A DNA stretch of 64,000 nucleotides from Micromonospora sp. WMMD1102 (GTDB taxonomy: Bacteria > Actinomycetota > Actinomycetes > Mycobacteriales > Micromonosporaceae): assembly GCF_029626265.1 (NCBI RefSeq), contig NZ_JARUBN010000001.1:5521001-5585000 (forward strand), written 5' to 3'. How positions within the stretch are numbered: position 1 is the stretch's first letter; each line of letters starts with the position of its first letter. Positions 26,728 to 35,627 of this stretch are shown piece after piece. Both the position numbers and the translations under genes were made by a program. The notes under the pieces are model-generated. The model saw nothing but the letters and a program-made list of their open reading frames with translations, did no database searches and was not told where the DNA came from.

Positions 26728-26763
26728 GAGAGGGCCAGCCCCGCAACAGGGGCTGGCCCTCTC
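26728..26763. terminator. Bidirectional intrinsic terminator
   Basis: A perfect 15-bp stem (GAGAGGGCCAGCCCC with its complement) and a 6-base GCAACA loop lies between the convergent C39 peptidase and TPR-like genes. Confidence 0.85.
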
Positions 26764-26775
26764 ACCGTCTCCGGG

Positions 26776-27303
26776 TCAGTCTCCGGTCGACCGCACCACG
26801 TCCGGACGTCGCGCGTCGGGGCCGGGGATGTCGGGGCCGGGGGTGCTGCCGGCCAGCTCGGTCCCGAGCCGCTCGACGGCGTCCCGGATCAGCTGGCCGT
26901 ACGGGTCGTCGGCGAGCACCGGCAGGCTCTCCCGGGCCAGGGCCAGATGCTCCCGGGCCCGGTCCGGCCGGCCCAGCTTGCGATAGTCCTCGGCGAGGTT
27001 GAGCTGCAACGACGGCCGGAACGCCTGGACCTGAAAGGTGGCGTCGTAGCGCTGGGCCCGCTCGTCGGTCAACGTGTCGGCGGCTTCGAGCGCCCGCAGG
27101 TCCCAGCGCAGCTCCTCGGCCGGATCGTCCTGGAGGTCGGCCAGATAGTGCGCCAGTGTGCAACGGTGCAGCGGGTCGCCGGCCGGCCCGATCCGGTCCC
27201 ACAGCTCGGTCAGCCGCTCCCGTGCCGGCCCGGTACGCCCGGCCTGCCCCCACCCGACCGCCTCGACGATCCGTGCCATCATCTCGTCGCCGCCCTGCCC
27301 CAT
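26776..27303 (-). CDS. TPR-like cytosolic protein
   Basis: The 175-residue protein is all helical, with no signal peptide. It contains TPR-like pairs (YDATFQVQAFRPSLQLNLAEDYRKLGRPDRAREHLALA, listed by pattern: an 'A-x-x-L-N-L-A-x-x-Y-x-x-L-G-R' helix). An earlier half (LHRCTLAHYLADLQDD) is also helix-turn-helix. Related small tetratricopeptide proteins of actinomycetes have no assigned function. The C-terminus is Pro/Asp-rich and disordered. It is a single gene, divergent from a histidine kinase. Confidence 0.65.
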   Translation of the reverse strand: MGQGGDEMMARIVEAVGWGQAGRTGPARERLTELWDRIGPAGDPLHRCTLAHYLADLQDDPAEELRWDLRALEAADTLTDERAQRYDATFQVQAFRPSLQLNLAEDYRKLGRPDRAREHLALARESLPVLADDPYGQLIRDAVERLGTELAGSTPGPDIPGPDARRPDVVRSTGD

Positions 27304-27481
27304 CGTCCACTCCCCTGTGTCGGCCGGCCTGTGCCGCTGCCGATGCTGGCGGCTCGCGGCCGTTCTCTGCCGCTGCCGATGCTGGTGGCTCGACGAGGTC
27401 GAGGGTCAAGCCCGTGCCGCACCCGGGCTGCTACCACGTTCGTGGTACGTGCCCCGGGGCCCGGATTCGTAGAGTGGCCGC

Positions 27482-28666
27482 ATGAAGGGCTGGACCGGAG
27501 CCGGAACGGCGCCCGGGGGCGACCGGAGGCGGCGAGGGCCCGGCGCCGACCGGGGCTGGCGGGCGCTGGGCGGTGCCCGGGGGCGGCGCTGGGCGGTGGA
27601 CGTCGGGATCGCGGCAGCGGCCGGCACGATCACCGCGTACCGGATCGCGGTCGTGGCGGTGCTGCCCGGCGACCGGACGCCCGACCTCTGGGCGTACGCA
27701 CTCGGCACCGCGATGGCGGTGGCCCTGCTCGCCCGGCGGCGCTGGCCGGCGGCGGTGCTGGCGGTGGTCGGCGGCCTCTTCCTGCTCTACCACGTCTCCC
27801 GGTACCCGGGCGGTGCGCCGGCCGCCCCGGTCTGGGTCGCGCTCTACTCGGTCGCGGTGGCCCGTCGCCGGCGGCTCGGCCTGCTGCTCGCCGGACTCTT
27901 CGTCCTGCTGGACGCGCACGGCCGGACCATGGTGGCCGGGGTGGAGCCGCTGGACGCCACCCTGGACAGTTCGACAGTGGTGTTCGTGGCCACGCTGCTG
28001 CTCGGCGAGACGGTGCGCGGCCGACGGATCCGGCTCGCCCTGCTCACCGCCGAGCGCGACGACGCGGCCCGCCGGCAGGTGGTCGAGGAACGGATCCGGA
28101 TAGCCCGGGAGCTGCACGACGTCACCGCACACACCCTGGCGGTGGTCGGTGTGCAGGCCGGGGTCGCCGCCGAGGTGCTGGACGACGACCCGGCCCAGGC
28201 CCGAGCCGCGTTGGAGGCGGTCCGGCGGGCCAGCCGGGAGGCGCTGACGGAGCTGCGGGCGGCGGTCGGCGTACTCCGGGACGGCACCCGTGCCGACGGA
28301 CCGGAACCGCCGGTCCCCGGTCTCGACCGGCTGCCGGCGCTGGCCGCGACCACCGGGGCGGTACTCCGGCAGGACGGTACGCCGCGCCCGCTGTCCGGGG
28401 CGGTGGAGGCGACCGCGTACCGGATCGTGCAGGAGGCGGTGGCCAACGCCGTCCGGCACGCGGACGCGGGCCGGATCGAGGTACGGCTCGGTTACCGCCC
28501 CGACGGGCTCGACCTGACCGTCTGCGACGACGGCCGGGGTCCGGGCGGGCCGCCCGGCAACGGTCTGCGCGGGATGGCGGAGCGGGCCGCCGGACTGGGC
28601 GGCTGGCTGCGTACGGGCCCGGCGGACGGTGGCGGCTTCCAGGTCCGGGGATGGTTGCCAGGATGA
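27482..28666 (+). CDS. Sensor histidine kinase, DesK/HisKA_3 type
   Basis: The 394-residue protein has an Arg-rich cytosolic head, four or five membrane helices (about 40-180) and no sizeable outside loop. The HisKA_3 helix has RIRIARELHDVTAHTLAVVG with the phospho-histidine, and the HATPase has VQEAVANAVRHA, VCDDGRG and GNGLRGMAERA. The stop overlaps the next ATG (ATGA), so it forms a two-component pair with the response regulator. This layout usually senses the membrane or envelope stress. Confidence 0.92.
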   Translation: MKGWTGAGTAPGGDRRRRGPGADRGWRALGGARGRRWAVDVGIAAAAGTITAYRIAVVAVLPGDRTPDLWAYALGTAMAVALLARRRWPAAVLAVVGGLFLLYHVSRYPGGAPAAPVWVALYSVAVARRRRLGLLLAGLFVLLDAHGRTMVAGVEPLDATLDSSTVVFVATLLLGETVRGRRIRLALLTAERDDAARRQVVEERIRIARELHDVTAHTLAVVGVQAGVAAEVLDDDPAQARAALEAVRRASREALTELRAAVGVLRDGTRADGPEPPVPGLDRLPALAATTGAVLRQDGTPRPLSGAVEATAYRIVQEAVANAVRHADAGRIEVRLGYRPDGLDLTVCDDGRGPGGPPGNGLRGMAERAAGLGGWLRTGPADGGGFQVRGWLPG

Positions 28667-29352
28667 CGGCGACGGAGTGCACGGCCGGCGGGACGGGGCG
28701 GATCCGGGTCCTGCTCGCCGACGACCAGCGGCTGGTCCGGGCCGGCTTCCGGGTGCTGCTGGAGCGGGCGCCGGAGATCGAGGTGGTCGGCGAGGCGACC
28801 GACGGCGAGGAGGCGATCGCGCTGACCCGGGCGCACCGGCCGGACGTCGTGCTGATGGACATCCGGATGCCGGGCACGGACGGGCTGACCGCGACCCGGC
28901 GGATCGTGGCCGACGACCGGCTGCCCGGGGTCCGGGTGGTCGTGCTGACCACCTTCGAACTCGACGAGTACGTCTACGCGGCCCTGCGCGCCGGGGCGAG
29001 CGGCTTCCTGCTGAAGAACCTGGAGCCGGACGAGCTGCGCCGGGCGGTCCGGGTGGTGGCGGCCGGCGACGCGCTGCTGGCGCCCGAGGTGACCCGCCGG
29101 CTGATCGCCGCCTACGTCGACGGTCCGGAGGTACCCGGTCTGCACACGCTCACCGCCCGCGAGCGCGAGGTGGTGACGCTGGTCGCGGAGGGGCTGTCCA
29201 ACGCGGAGGTGGGCACCCGGCTGGGCACGAGCACCGCCACCGCGAAGACGCACGCCAACCGGGCGATGGCCAAGCTCGGTGCCCGGGACCGGGCCCAGCT
29301 CGTGGTCTTCGCCTACCGCAGCGGACTCGCCGGGATACGACGGCCGCGGTAG
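28663..29352 (+). CDS. NarL/FixJ-type response regulator
   Basis: The protein has 229 residues. The receiver has LLADDQRLVRAG, acceptor aspartate in VVLMDIRMPG and lysine in FLLKNLEP. The LuxR HTH reads LTAREREVVTLVAEGLSNAEV and then ATAKTHANRAMAKLG. The start overlaps the kinase stop by 4 bases. It is the partner of the upstream kinase. No regulated operon is obvious next to it, though the following membrane protein gene is co-directional after 57 bases. Confidence 0.92.
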   Translation: MTATECTAGGTGRIRVLLADDQRLVRAGFRVLLERAPEIEVVGEATDGEEAIALTRAHRPDVVLMDIRMPGTDGLTATRRIVADDRLPGVRVVVLTTFELDEYVYAALRAGASGFLLKNLEPDELRRAVRVVAAGDALLAPEVTRRLIAAYVDGPEVPGLHTLTAREREVVTLVAEGLSNAEVGTRLGTSTATAKTHANRAMAKLGARDRAQLVVFAYRSGLAGIRRPR

Positions 29353-29409
29353 CCCGGCGGTGGCGCGCGGCGGATCCGGCGACCGCCGGCCGTTCGTAGC
29401 GTTCGGAGC

Positions 29410-30024
29410 ATGTTTCTGATCCTGGGACCGTTGCTGAATCTCGTCTCCGGCTTCTTCTGGGAGCCCGACCGGCAGGGCATAACCGCGGGTACCCTCGTCG
29501 CGCTCTCCTGCACCTGCTGGCTGATCGGTCTGATCGGCCTCTACGAACGGCTCCGCGTCGTCGCGCCGCGCTATCCGGCGGTGGCGATGCCGCTCACCGT
29601 CTTCGCATCCGTCGGCGGGGTGGCGTTCGGGGTGCAGAGCATCCACGAGGGGCTCTTCGACGCCTCGCACGCCACCACGATCGAGCTGCTCGACCAGCAC
29701 CCGTTCGCCGCCTGGTCGCTCTACTGGACCGCCGGCCCGCTCTTCCCGCTCGTCGTGTTCGGACTGGGCGTGCTGCTGCTCCGGCTGCGCGCCGCGCCGC
29801 TGCCGGTCGGCGTACTCCTCTGCCTGGGTGCGCTGGCGTTCCCGCTGAGCCGGATCACCCGGGAGGTGACGATCGCGCACCTGGCCGACCTGCTCCTGCT
29901 GCTGCCCTTCCTCTATCTCGGCGTACGTGCGCTGACCGACCGGTCCGGCGCCCCCGCAGGTCGCCCGGCCGAGGCCGATCGCGAAGCAACCGCATCGAAT
30001 CGTCGCATTCATCGCGCGTTGTAA
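29410..30024 (+). CDS. Six-helix membrane protein, unknown function
   Basis: The 204-residue protein has about six hydrophobic helices (starting FLILGPLLNLVSGFF) and a short polar C-terminal tail rich in R, A and E. A conserved-looking region in the first outside loop reads IHEGLFDASHATTIELLDQHP. I cannot assign a family. Being 57 bases downstream of the response regulator in the same direction, it may be co-transcribed or controlled by it. Confidence 0.7.
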   Translation: MFLILGPLLNLVSGFFWEPDRQGITAGTLVALSCTCWLIGLIGLYERLRVVAPRYPAVAMPLTVFASVGGVAFGVQSIHEGLFDASHATTIELLDQHPFAAWSLYWTAGPLFPLVVFGLGVLLLRLRAAPLPVGVLLCLGALAFPLSRITREVTIAHLADLLLLLPFLYLGVRALTDRSGAPAGRPAEADREATASNRRIHRAL

Positions 30025-30148
30025 ATACTTGTTAACGGCAGATCTCGATGCGGCGCCCCCCGGTAAACCTTGATGGATGCCCTGAGGTGATTCGGATCAG
30101 CAGATCGACCGGAGCCCATCTGGTCGAACCTACAGAGATGGAGCCGCC

Positions 30149-30773
30149 ATGCGTGGTCTGCGATCGCCGCAGAACCGGTCCGTTCACCGGCCCCCAGTGC
30201 CGTACAGGTACGCCGTCCCCTGCTCGCCGCCCTGGTGGTGGTGCTGACCGTACCGTCTGTCGCCGCCGCCTCGGTTGCCGTCACAGAGCAGGTTGCCGCC
30301 GCTCGGTGGTCGACCTCGTTCCAGTGCCCGGACGGCTCCACCGCCTCCGCCGGCCGCCTCGTCGTCGAGTCGGTCAACTCCTTCGAGGAGGGCGCGACGC
30401 CTGACCCCAACCCGCCCATCGGGATCGCGTTCGTGGGCCAGTGCCCGGACGGCACCCTCAGCTGGGGCGTCGGCGGGGCGACCCGGTCGCAGTTGCCGAC
30501 GAGCAGTTCGACCCGGACCTCCGGCACGTGAGTGTCAGCGGCGCGTGGGCGAACGTGCGAGACAACAGAGGTAGGCTGCACACGGTTTCGGTCGACGGCC
30601 GCTGGACCGCCACCGGACCGATCGTGACCGAGGACTCCGGGCCGGGGTCGTGGCTCATGCAGCGATCGGCGACCGCGACAGCGACGGTCGTCTTCGACGG
30701 CGACACGCTCGTCGACGGCGCCGCCAACCATCCGTCCCACGTGCCGTTCATCCGCGTCGAGGTATGCGGGTAG
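30149..30773 (+). pseudogene. Secreted protein gene with two apparent frameshifts
   Basis: An ATG with a good ribosome site (GGAG, 5-base gap) begins MRGLRSPQNRSVHRPPVPYR. One base is needed near 30207 to enter the signal-peptide frame RRPLLAALVVVLTVPSVAAA. That frame gives a mature domain (FQCPDGSTASAGRLVVES, GQCPDGTLSWGVGGA). A second missing base near 30480 shifts to ADEQFDPDLRHVSVSG through to the natural end FIRVEVCG. Both breaks need exactly one extra base, so sequencing undercalls are possible. The family is unknown: a small exported protein of about 200 residues with a cysteine near each end. Confidence 0.6.
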
Positions 30774-30904
30774 CCCGACTTTCCCATCAGGGCTGCTCGG
30801 AGTCGAGCGGCTTCACGGTCGGATCACCCGGGAGGTAAGCCGGGTTCACAGGTCGGGGTCGAGTGGCGGACGTACTCGACCCCGACCACCAGGGCCGGCG
30901 GGGA

Positions 30905-31768
30905 TCAGCCGGCGACGACGTCGGCCGGTGGCTCGACCGTCACCGGCCTGCCGTAGCCGGAGAACTCCATCGCCACCCGCACGTCGCGGGTGAACTCGGT
31001 CGACGGCTCGGCCGCGGTCCGACCCGTCAGCCGCCACTCGTACCGCACCGTCGCCACCCGACCGTCGGCGTCGACGGTCACGTCCCCGACGAACCGGACG
31101 GTCGCCGGCCCGGAGCCGTCGTCCGACCTCGTGGTCGCCTCGAAGTGGTACGCCCGGTCGCCCTTCTTGGTGATCTCCGCGTCGGCCTGCCGCAGCACCT
31201 CGAAGAGCCGCTCCCGGTCCGCCGACCCGCTCAGCGCGCCGTCCAGCACGTGCGCGTCGTACCCCAGCCGGTCGACCCGGCCCGGTTCCCGGACGTACTG
31301 CCCGCCCCTGGTGTGCGTGTAGAGCACCCCGGCGACCAGCCGCTGCTGGTCGACGCCGTCGATCCGCAGGTATCCGGTGGCGGCGGCCGGGTCGAACGCC
31401 CCCTCGGCGGTGTACGACGCCTCGGGAGCCCGAGTCTTGCCGGACGACTTGCTGAACGTCGTGCTCGCCCTCACCCGGTAGCTGACGTTCTCGCTGGCGG
31501 TGATGGCCGCGACCAGTTCCAGCCGGGGTGACGGGGCCTCGGCGACGGCAGCCGGTCGGTCCGGCGCGGTCACCGGCTGGACCAGCAGGGTCCCCGCGGC
31601 CAACCCGACCGCGAGTACCGCACAGGACGCGCCGACGACGGCGACCGCCCGGCGCCGTCGGGCCCGTACGCCACGCCGGAGGAGCTGCCCGGTCGGTGCG
31701 GCCGTCAGCGGCTCGTGGTCGACCAGGTCACGCAGTCCGCTCGCCAGCCGCGAGTCGAGAGAGTTCAT
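30905..31768 (-). CDS. Membrane-anchored probable anti-sigma factor with LppX-like outer domain
   Basis: The 287-residue protein has a cytosolic N-terminus (about 45 residues, RLASGLRDLVDHEPLTAAPT), one membrane helix (AVAVVGASCAVLAVGLAAGT) and a large extracytoplasmic beta domain (about 80-287). This outer domain resembles lipoprotein-like LppX/LprG folds that bind lipids (e.g. YTAEGAFDPAAATGYLRIDG). It lies 6 bases after the SigE-family sigma factor gene and is likely its membrane-bound regulator. The short inner domain has no zinc anti-sigma motif, so the mode of inhibition is uncertain. Confidence 0.72.
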   Translation of the reverse strand: MNSLDSRLASGLRDLVDHEPLTAAPTGQLLRRGVRARRRRAVAVVGASCAVLAVGLAAGTLLVQPVTAPDRPAAVAEAPSPRLELVAAITASENVSYRVRASTTFSKSSGKTRAPEASYTAEGAFDPAAATGYLRIDGVDQQRLVAGVLYTHTRGGQYVREPGRVDRLGYDAHVLDGALSGSADRERLFEVLRQADAEITKKGDRAYHFEATTRSDDGSGPATVRFVGDVTVDADGRVATVRYEWRLTGRTAAEPSTEFTRDVRVAMEFSGYGRPVTVEPPADVVAG

Positions 31769-31774
31769 CCCAGA

Positions 31775-32290
31775 TCACCTGTTCCGTTCGAGGACCGGCT
31801 CGGGTACCAGGCCGCGAAGTTTGGCCAGGGCACGCGAGTACTGACTCTTGACCGTGCCGACCGAGCAGCCGAGCACCTCGGCGACCTGCCGCTCGGACAG
31901 GTCCTCGTAGTGCCGCAGCACCACCACCGCCCGCTGTCTCGGCGGCAGCGCCCGCAGCGCCTCGCGGAGTTCCCCGACGTCCGGTTCCGGTCCGGCCGCC
32001 GCCGGCCGGTCGGGTACGTCGGCGAAGAGCAGCTCCCGGCGTCGCCGCCGCCACACCGAGATGTGGTTGTTCGTCAGCGCCCGTCTCAGGTAGGCGTGCA
32101 GGTCGTGGTGCCGGGACAGCCTGCGCCAGCGGGCGTACATGCTGACCAGGCTCTCCTGCAACAGCTCCTCGGCCTGCCAGCGGTCGCCGGTGAGCAGCAG
32201 CGCCAGCCGCAGGTGGCGTTGCCAGGCCGACTCCACGAAGGCCACGAATGAGGCGTCGGCCGCCGAGGGCGGCCCTGCTCGGTCTGTCAC
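31775..32290 (-). CDS. SigE-family ECF RNA polymerase sigma factor
   Basis: The 171-residue protein has region 2 (FVAFVESAWQRHLRLALLLTGDRWQAEELLQESLV, seen as the usual 'ALLLTGD..AEELLQE' core) with the promoter-melting helix YARWRRLSRHHDLHAYLRRAL, then region 4 with QRAVVVLRHYEDLSERQVAE and an HTH (LGCSVGTVKSQYSRAL). This is the actinobacterial SigE-family (SACE_1801-like) sigma type. The GTG at 32290 was preferred to an upstream GTG because the family core begins about 15 residues later. It is transcribed with the probable anti-sigma gene. Confidence 0.88.
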   Translation of the reverse strand: MTDRAGPPSAADASFVAFVESAWQRHLRLALLLTGDRWQAEELLQESLVSMYARWRRLSRHHDLHAYLRRALTNNHISVWRRRRRELLFADVPDRPAAAGPEPDVGELREALRALPPRQRAVVVLRHYEDLSERQVAEVLGCSVGTVKSQYSRALAKLRGLVPEPVLERNR

Positions 32291-32429
32291 GGTCCTTCCA
32301 CGGTGCGACTCCCGGAAAGGTTGCCTCTGGTCCCCTGCGATCCGCGTGTGATCCACCGACGATCCGCCAGCGGTCCGGCCACGGGCGGGCGGCGGGCGAG
32401 AAGCGGGTGGGCGAGCGGCGGGCGGCGGC

Positions 32430-33191
32430 TCAGGTCGAGAGCTGCCGCGCCTCAGTCAGGGTGGTCGGCTCGCCGTGGCTGTCGACGTACCACTGGTAGT
32501 CGTCGTCGAGCAGGCCACGCAGCATCACCAGGTCGGGGCCGTCGTCGGGACCGCGCAGGTGGGCCGGCGGCGGATAGAAGCAGTCGCCGAGCAGGGCGAC
32601 GCGTGCGTCCGGGACGAGCACGACCGTGGAGTCGGGGGCGTGCGCGCCGCCGACGTGCCGCAGCCGTACGCCGGTCGGCAGGGTCAACTCGTCGGTGAAG
32701 GTCACCGTCGGCGGAAGGATCGTGAAGTCGGTCCAGTCGTCCATGGCCAGCGCCCGGGCCCGGAAGCTCGGGCCGAGTCGCGGGTTCTCGCGTACCTGGT
32801 CACGCAGGTAGCGGTGGCTCCACGGCCGGGCCGCCTCCCGGCGGAGCAGCTCCCGCCCGGCGACGTGCCCGACGATCTCCACGTCCGGCCAGGCGCACGC
32901 GCCCCACACGTGGTCCCAGTGGTGGTGGGTGTAGACGAGCCAGCGGGCCGGGGGCAGCCCGGCGGCCCGGATCGCCGCCTGGACCGCCCGGGCGTGTGTC
33001 GGACTGTGCCCGGCGTCGACGACGACGCTGCCCCGCTCGTCCGCGACGACCGCCACCGCCGCCTGTACGTTCGCCGGGTCCGGGTCGCCGGGTGAGAGCC
33101 AGACCCGGCCGCTGAGCTGCCGGACGACGATGCCGTCGATGGTGACCTGACCTCCGCGGGCGGGTCCGGGGCGGACCGGGTGGGTTGGCAC
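32430..33191 (-). CDS. MBL-fold metallo-hydrolase
   Basis: The 253-residue protein carries the metallo-beta-lactamase motif THHHWDH, then a VGHVAGREL segment, GGAHAPDSTVV and LGDCFYPPP. These are the usual metal-site elements of the superfamily. No signal peptide is visible. The GTG at 33191 is the only in-frame start in the area. The substrate is unknown. It is divergent from the PLP dehydratase gene with 67 bases between, enough for back-to-back promoters. Confidence 0.8.
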   Translation of the reverse strand: MPTHPVRPGPARGGQVTIDGIVVRQLSGRVWLSPGDPDPANVQAAVAVVADERGSVVVDAGHSPTHARAVQAAIRAAGLPPARWLVYTHHHWDHVWGACAWPDVEIVGHVAGRELLRREAARPWSHRYLRDQVRENPRLGPSFRARALAMDDWTDFTILPPTVTFTDELTLPTGVRLRHVGGAHAPDSTVVLVPDARVALLGDCFYPPPAHLRGPDDGPDLVMLRGLLDDDYQWYVDSHGEPTTLTEARQLST

Positions 33192-33258
33192 ACACCCTAT
33201 CCGCGCCGCCGGGGTCCCGGAGATACGGTACGGCGGCGGACCAGGGAAGGGGACGACG

Positions 33259-34200
33259 GTGATCACCCGTACCGACGTACAGGACGCGGCGACCCGGATC
33301 GCCGGGCATGTCCGGACCACCCCGGCGGCCCGGGTGGAGCCCGACCTCGCCGGGCCGGCCGGAGCGCTCTGGCTGAAGCTGGAGTTCCTGCAACACTCGG
33401 GCTCGTTCAAGGCGCGGGGCGCGTTCAACCGGATGCTGGCCGCCGCCGAGCGCGGCGAACTGCCGCCCGCCGGGGTGGTCACCGCGTCCGGTGGCAACGC
33501 CGGTGCCGCCGTGGCGTACGCGGCCAGGTCGCTCGGCGTGCCGGCCGAGGTGTACGTGCCGACCGCCGCCCCCGCCGTCAAGGTCGACAAGCTGCGCCAG
33601 CTCGGCGCCACCGTGGCCCGGCACGGCACCGAGTACGCCGAGGCGTACGACGCGGCGGTGAAGCGGGCCGCCGACACCGGGGCGCTGTTCTGCCACGCCT
33701 ACGACCAGCCGGAGATCTGCGCCGGTCAGGGCACCCTGGGGCTGGAACTGCTCGCCCAGGCCGGTGACCTGGACACCGTGCTGGTCGCGGTCGGCGGCGG
33801 CGGGCTGATGGCCGGGGTGGCCACCGCGCTGGATGGCCGGGCCGGGGTGGTGGCGGTCGAGCCGGAGGGCGCCTCGGCGCTGCACGCCGCACTGGCCGCC
33901 GGCGGGCCGGTGGACGTACCGGTCGCCGGGGTGGCCGCCGACTCGCTCGGCGCCCGCCGGGTCGGCTCGATCGCCTACCAGGTGGCGGTCCGGGCCGGGG
34001 TGCGCAGCGTGCTGGTCACCGACGCGCAGATCGTCGAGGCGCGGAGACTGCTCTGGAGCCACTACCGGGTCGCCGTCGAGCACGGCACCGCCGCCGCGCT
34101 GGCCGCGCTGACCGCCGGGGCGTACCGACCGGTCGCCGGTGAGCGGCTGGCCGTACTGCTCTGCGGTGCGAACACCGACCCCGCCGACCTGGCCGGCTGA
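33259..34200 (+). CDS. PLP-dependent threonine/serine dehydratase family protein
   Basis: The 313-residue fold-type II enzyme has the cofactor lysine in HSGSFKARGAFN, the substrate loop TASGGNAGAA and the phosphate-binding glycine run VGGGGLMAGV. There is no ACT regulatory domain, so it is like the catabolic or biodegradative class (or serine racemase-like), not allosteric IlvA. The reaction would be deamination of L-threonine or L-serine to a 2-oxo acid plus ammonia. It is a single gene with a GTG start. Confidence 0.9.
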   Translation: MITRTDVQDAATRIAGHVRTTPAARVEPDLAGPAGALWLKLEFLQHSGSFKARGAFNRMLAAAERGELPPAGVVTASGGNAGAAVAYAARSLGVPAEVYVPTAAPAVKVDKLRQLGATVARHGTEYAEAYDAAVKRAADTGALFCHAYDQPEICAGQGTLGLELLAQAGDLDTVLVAVGGGGLMAGVATALDGRAGVVAVEPEGASALHAALAAGGPVDVPVAGVAADSLGARRVGSIAYQVAVRAGVRSVLVTDAQIVEARRLLWSHYRVAVEHGTAAALAALTAGAYRPVAGERLAVLLCGANTDPADLAG

Positions 34201-34315
34201 CCACTGCCGGCTGACCACTGCCGGCCGGCCACCGCCGCCGGCCTCTGCCGGCTGGCCGCTGCGGGCCGGCACCCGGCGCTGGCCCGGCCGCTGGGGCCGG
34301 CTGACGGTCGGGAGG

Positions 34316-35245
34316 TCAGCGCACCACCCGCAGGGCGGCGCGGCGGCGGGTGTGTCGGCCCGGCCAGTCCGCCTCCGGACCGAGCAGGGCGGCGAGGGTG
34401 GCCGCGTCCCGCTGTGCCTGGCCCGCGCAGCAGTTGTTGAGCAGGATGTGCAGCTCGTCGGTCTCGTCGGCCAGCCCACGTAGCCGCTTCGCCCAGTCCG
34501 CCAGCTCGTCGTCGCCGTACGCGTAGCGGAACCGGGACTCCTTGTCACCGGTGGTCCACTCCGGACTGCGTCCGTGGAAGCGCATCACCGCCGGTTCGGC
34601 GGTGGCGAGCAGCAGCGGTGGGACAGACGACTCGTGTCCCTGCGGCATGTCGACACTGACCATGCTGAGGTCGTGCCGGGCGAGGAAGCCGACGGTGTCC
34701 GGCCCGTTGTCGCCGTCGAACCAGGAGGCGTTGCGCAGCTCGACCGCGACCCGCCAGGGCCGGCAGCGCTCGACGGTGTCGAGGATCCGCTGCTTGGCCC
34801 GCTCGCCGTGCACCAGCCATGGTGGGAACTGGAAGAGCAGTACCCCCAGCTTGCCGGCTCCGGCGATCGGCTCGACGGCCTCCCGGAACCGCTGCCACAG
34901 CTTGTCGTAGGTCGGCTCCGGAAGGTCGCGGCGGCGTACCCGACCCGAGTCCCGGCCGTCCGGCCGCAGGTCGCGGGGTAGCGCGGACACCTCTGCCCCG
35001 TGCCCGGTGAACAGGCCGAACGCCTTGACGTTGAAGGTGAAGTCCAGCGGGGTACGGTCCACCCAGGCCGAGGTGACCTCCGGTGCCGGTACGGCGTAGT
35101 AGGTGGTGTCCACTTCGACCAGGCCGAACCGCTCGGCGTAGTAGGCCAGTCGCCCGGCCGGGGTGTTGACCGACCTGGGATACCAGCCGGACGCGAGCAG
35201 CGACCGGTCGGCCCAGGAGGAGGTGCCCACCTTCACTTCGCCCAT
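34316..35245 (-). CDS. DUF72 (YecE-like) TIM-barrel protein
   Basis: The 309-residue protein starts with the family signature VGTSSWADRSLLASGWYP and continues with YYAERFGLVEVDTTYYAVP, FNVKAFGLFTGHGAE, LLFQFPPWL and VAVELRNASWF. These are all standard blocks of DUF72. The family has a barrel fold and a nearly universal but unexplained presence in bacteria. It is a single cytosolic gene here. Confidence 0.92.
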   Translation of the reverse strand: MGEVKVGTSSWADRSLLASGWYPRSVNTPAGRLAYYAERFGLVEVDTTYYAVPAPEVTSAWVDRTPLDFTFNVKAFGLFTGHGAEVSALPRDLRPDGRDSGRVRRRDLPEPTYDKLWQRFREAVEPIAGAGKLGVLLFQFPPWLVHGERAKQRILDTVERCRPWRVAVELRNASWFDGDNGPDTVGFLARHDLSMVSVDMPQGHESSVPPLLLATAEPAVMRFHGRSPEWTTGDKESRFRYAYGDDELADWAKRLRGLADETDELHILLNNCCAGQAQRDAATLAALLGPEADWPGRHTRRRAALRVVR

Positions 35246-35308
35246 GTCGACAGTCTCTCCCCACCGCCCATGGTGGTCGAAACCTGTCCAGGCGGGACAG
35301 CCGGGAAG

Positions 35309-35525
35309 CTACCCGATCGTGGCGCGGGGTTCCCGACCGTCGGGGTCTCCTGACCTCGGTCTCGGCGGCGCGGCGACCTCGGCCTCGGGGGGGGGCGCGG
35401 CGACCTCGGCCGGCCTTCCGTAACCGTCGAAGGTGATATCGGCGTCGAAGAGCGTCCGCCGGGTCGAGGAGCGCACCGAGCCTGCCGTGACCACCCGTCC
35501 GCCGGGTCGAAGTCCCGACGGGGCA
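35309..35525 (-). pseudogene. Remnant of a second anti-sigma/LppX-like protein (C-terminal end only)
   Basis: The minus strand reads GGRVVTAGSVRSSTRRTLFDA and then DITFDGYGRPAEVAAPP, which matches the C-terminal end of the intact membrane protein at 30905-31768 (GRVATVRYEWRL and AMEFSGYGRPVTVEPP). Nothing upstream resembles the rest of that protein. A C-terminal extension with a repeated EAEVAAPP-like stretch and a run of eight Gs at about 35386 follows. It looks like the tail of a lost paralogue. Confidence 0.5.
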
Positions 35526-35627
35526 GAGCCGGGCCAGGTCGCGCAGCCACCACCGGGCGCGGCTGACCAGGCAGCCGACCCTGGCGTTATCGAGACCGAC
35601 AGTTCCGACAAATCATATGCTGGGACG

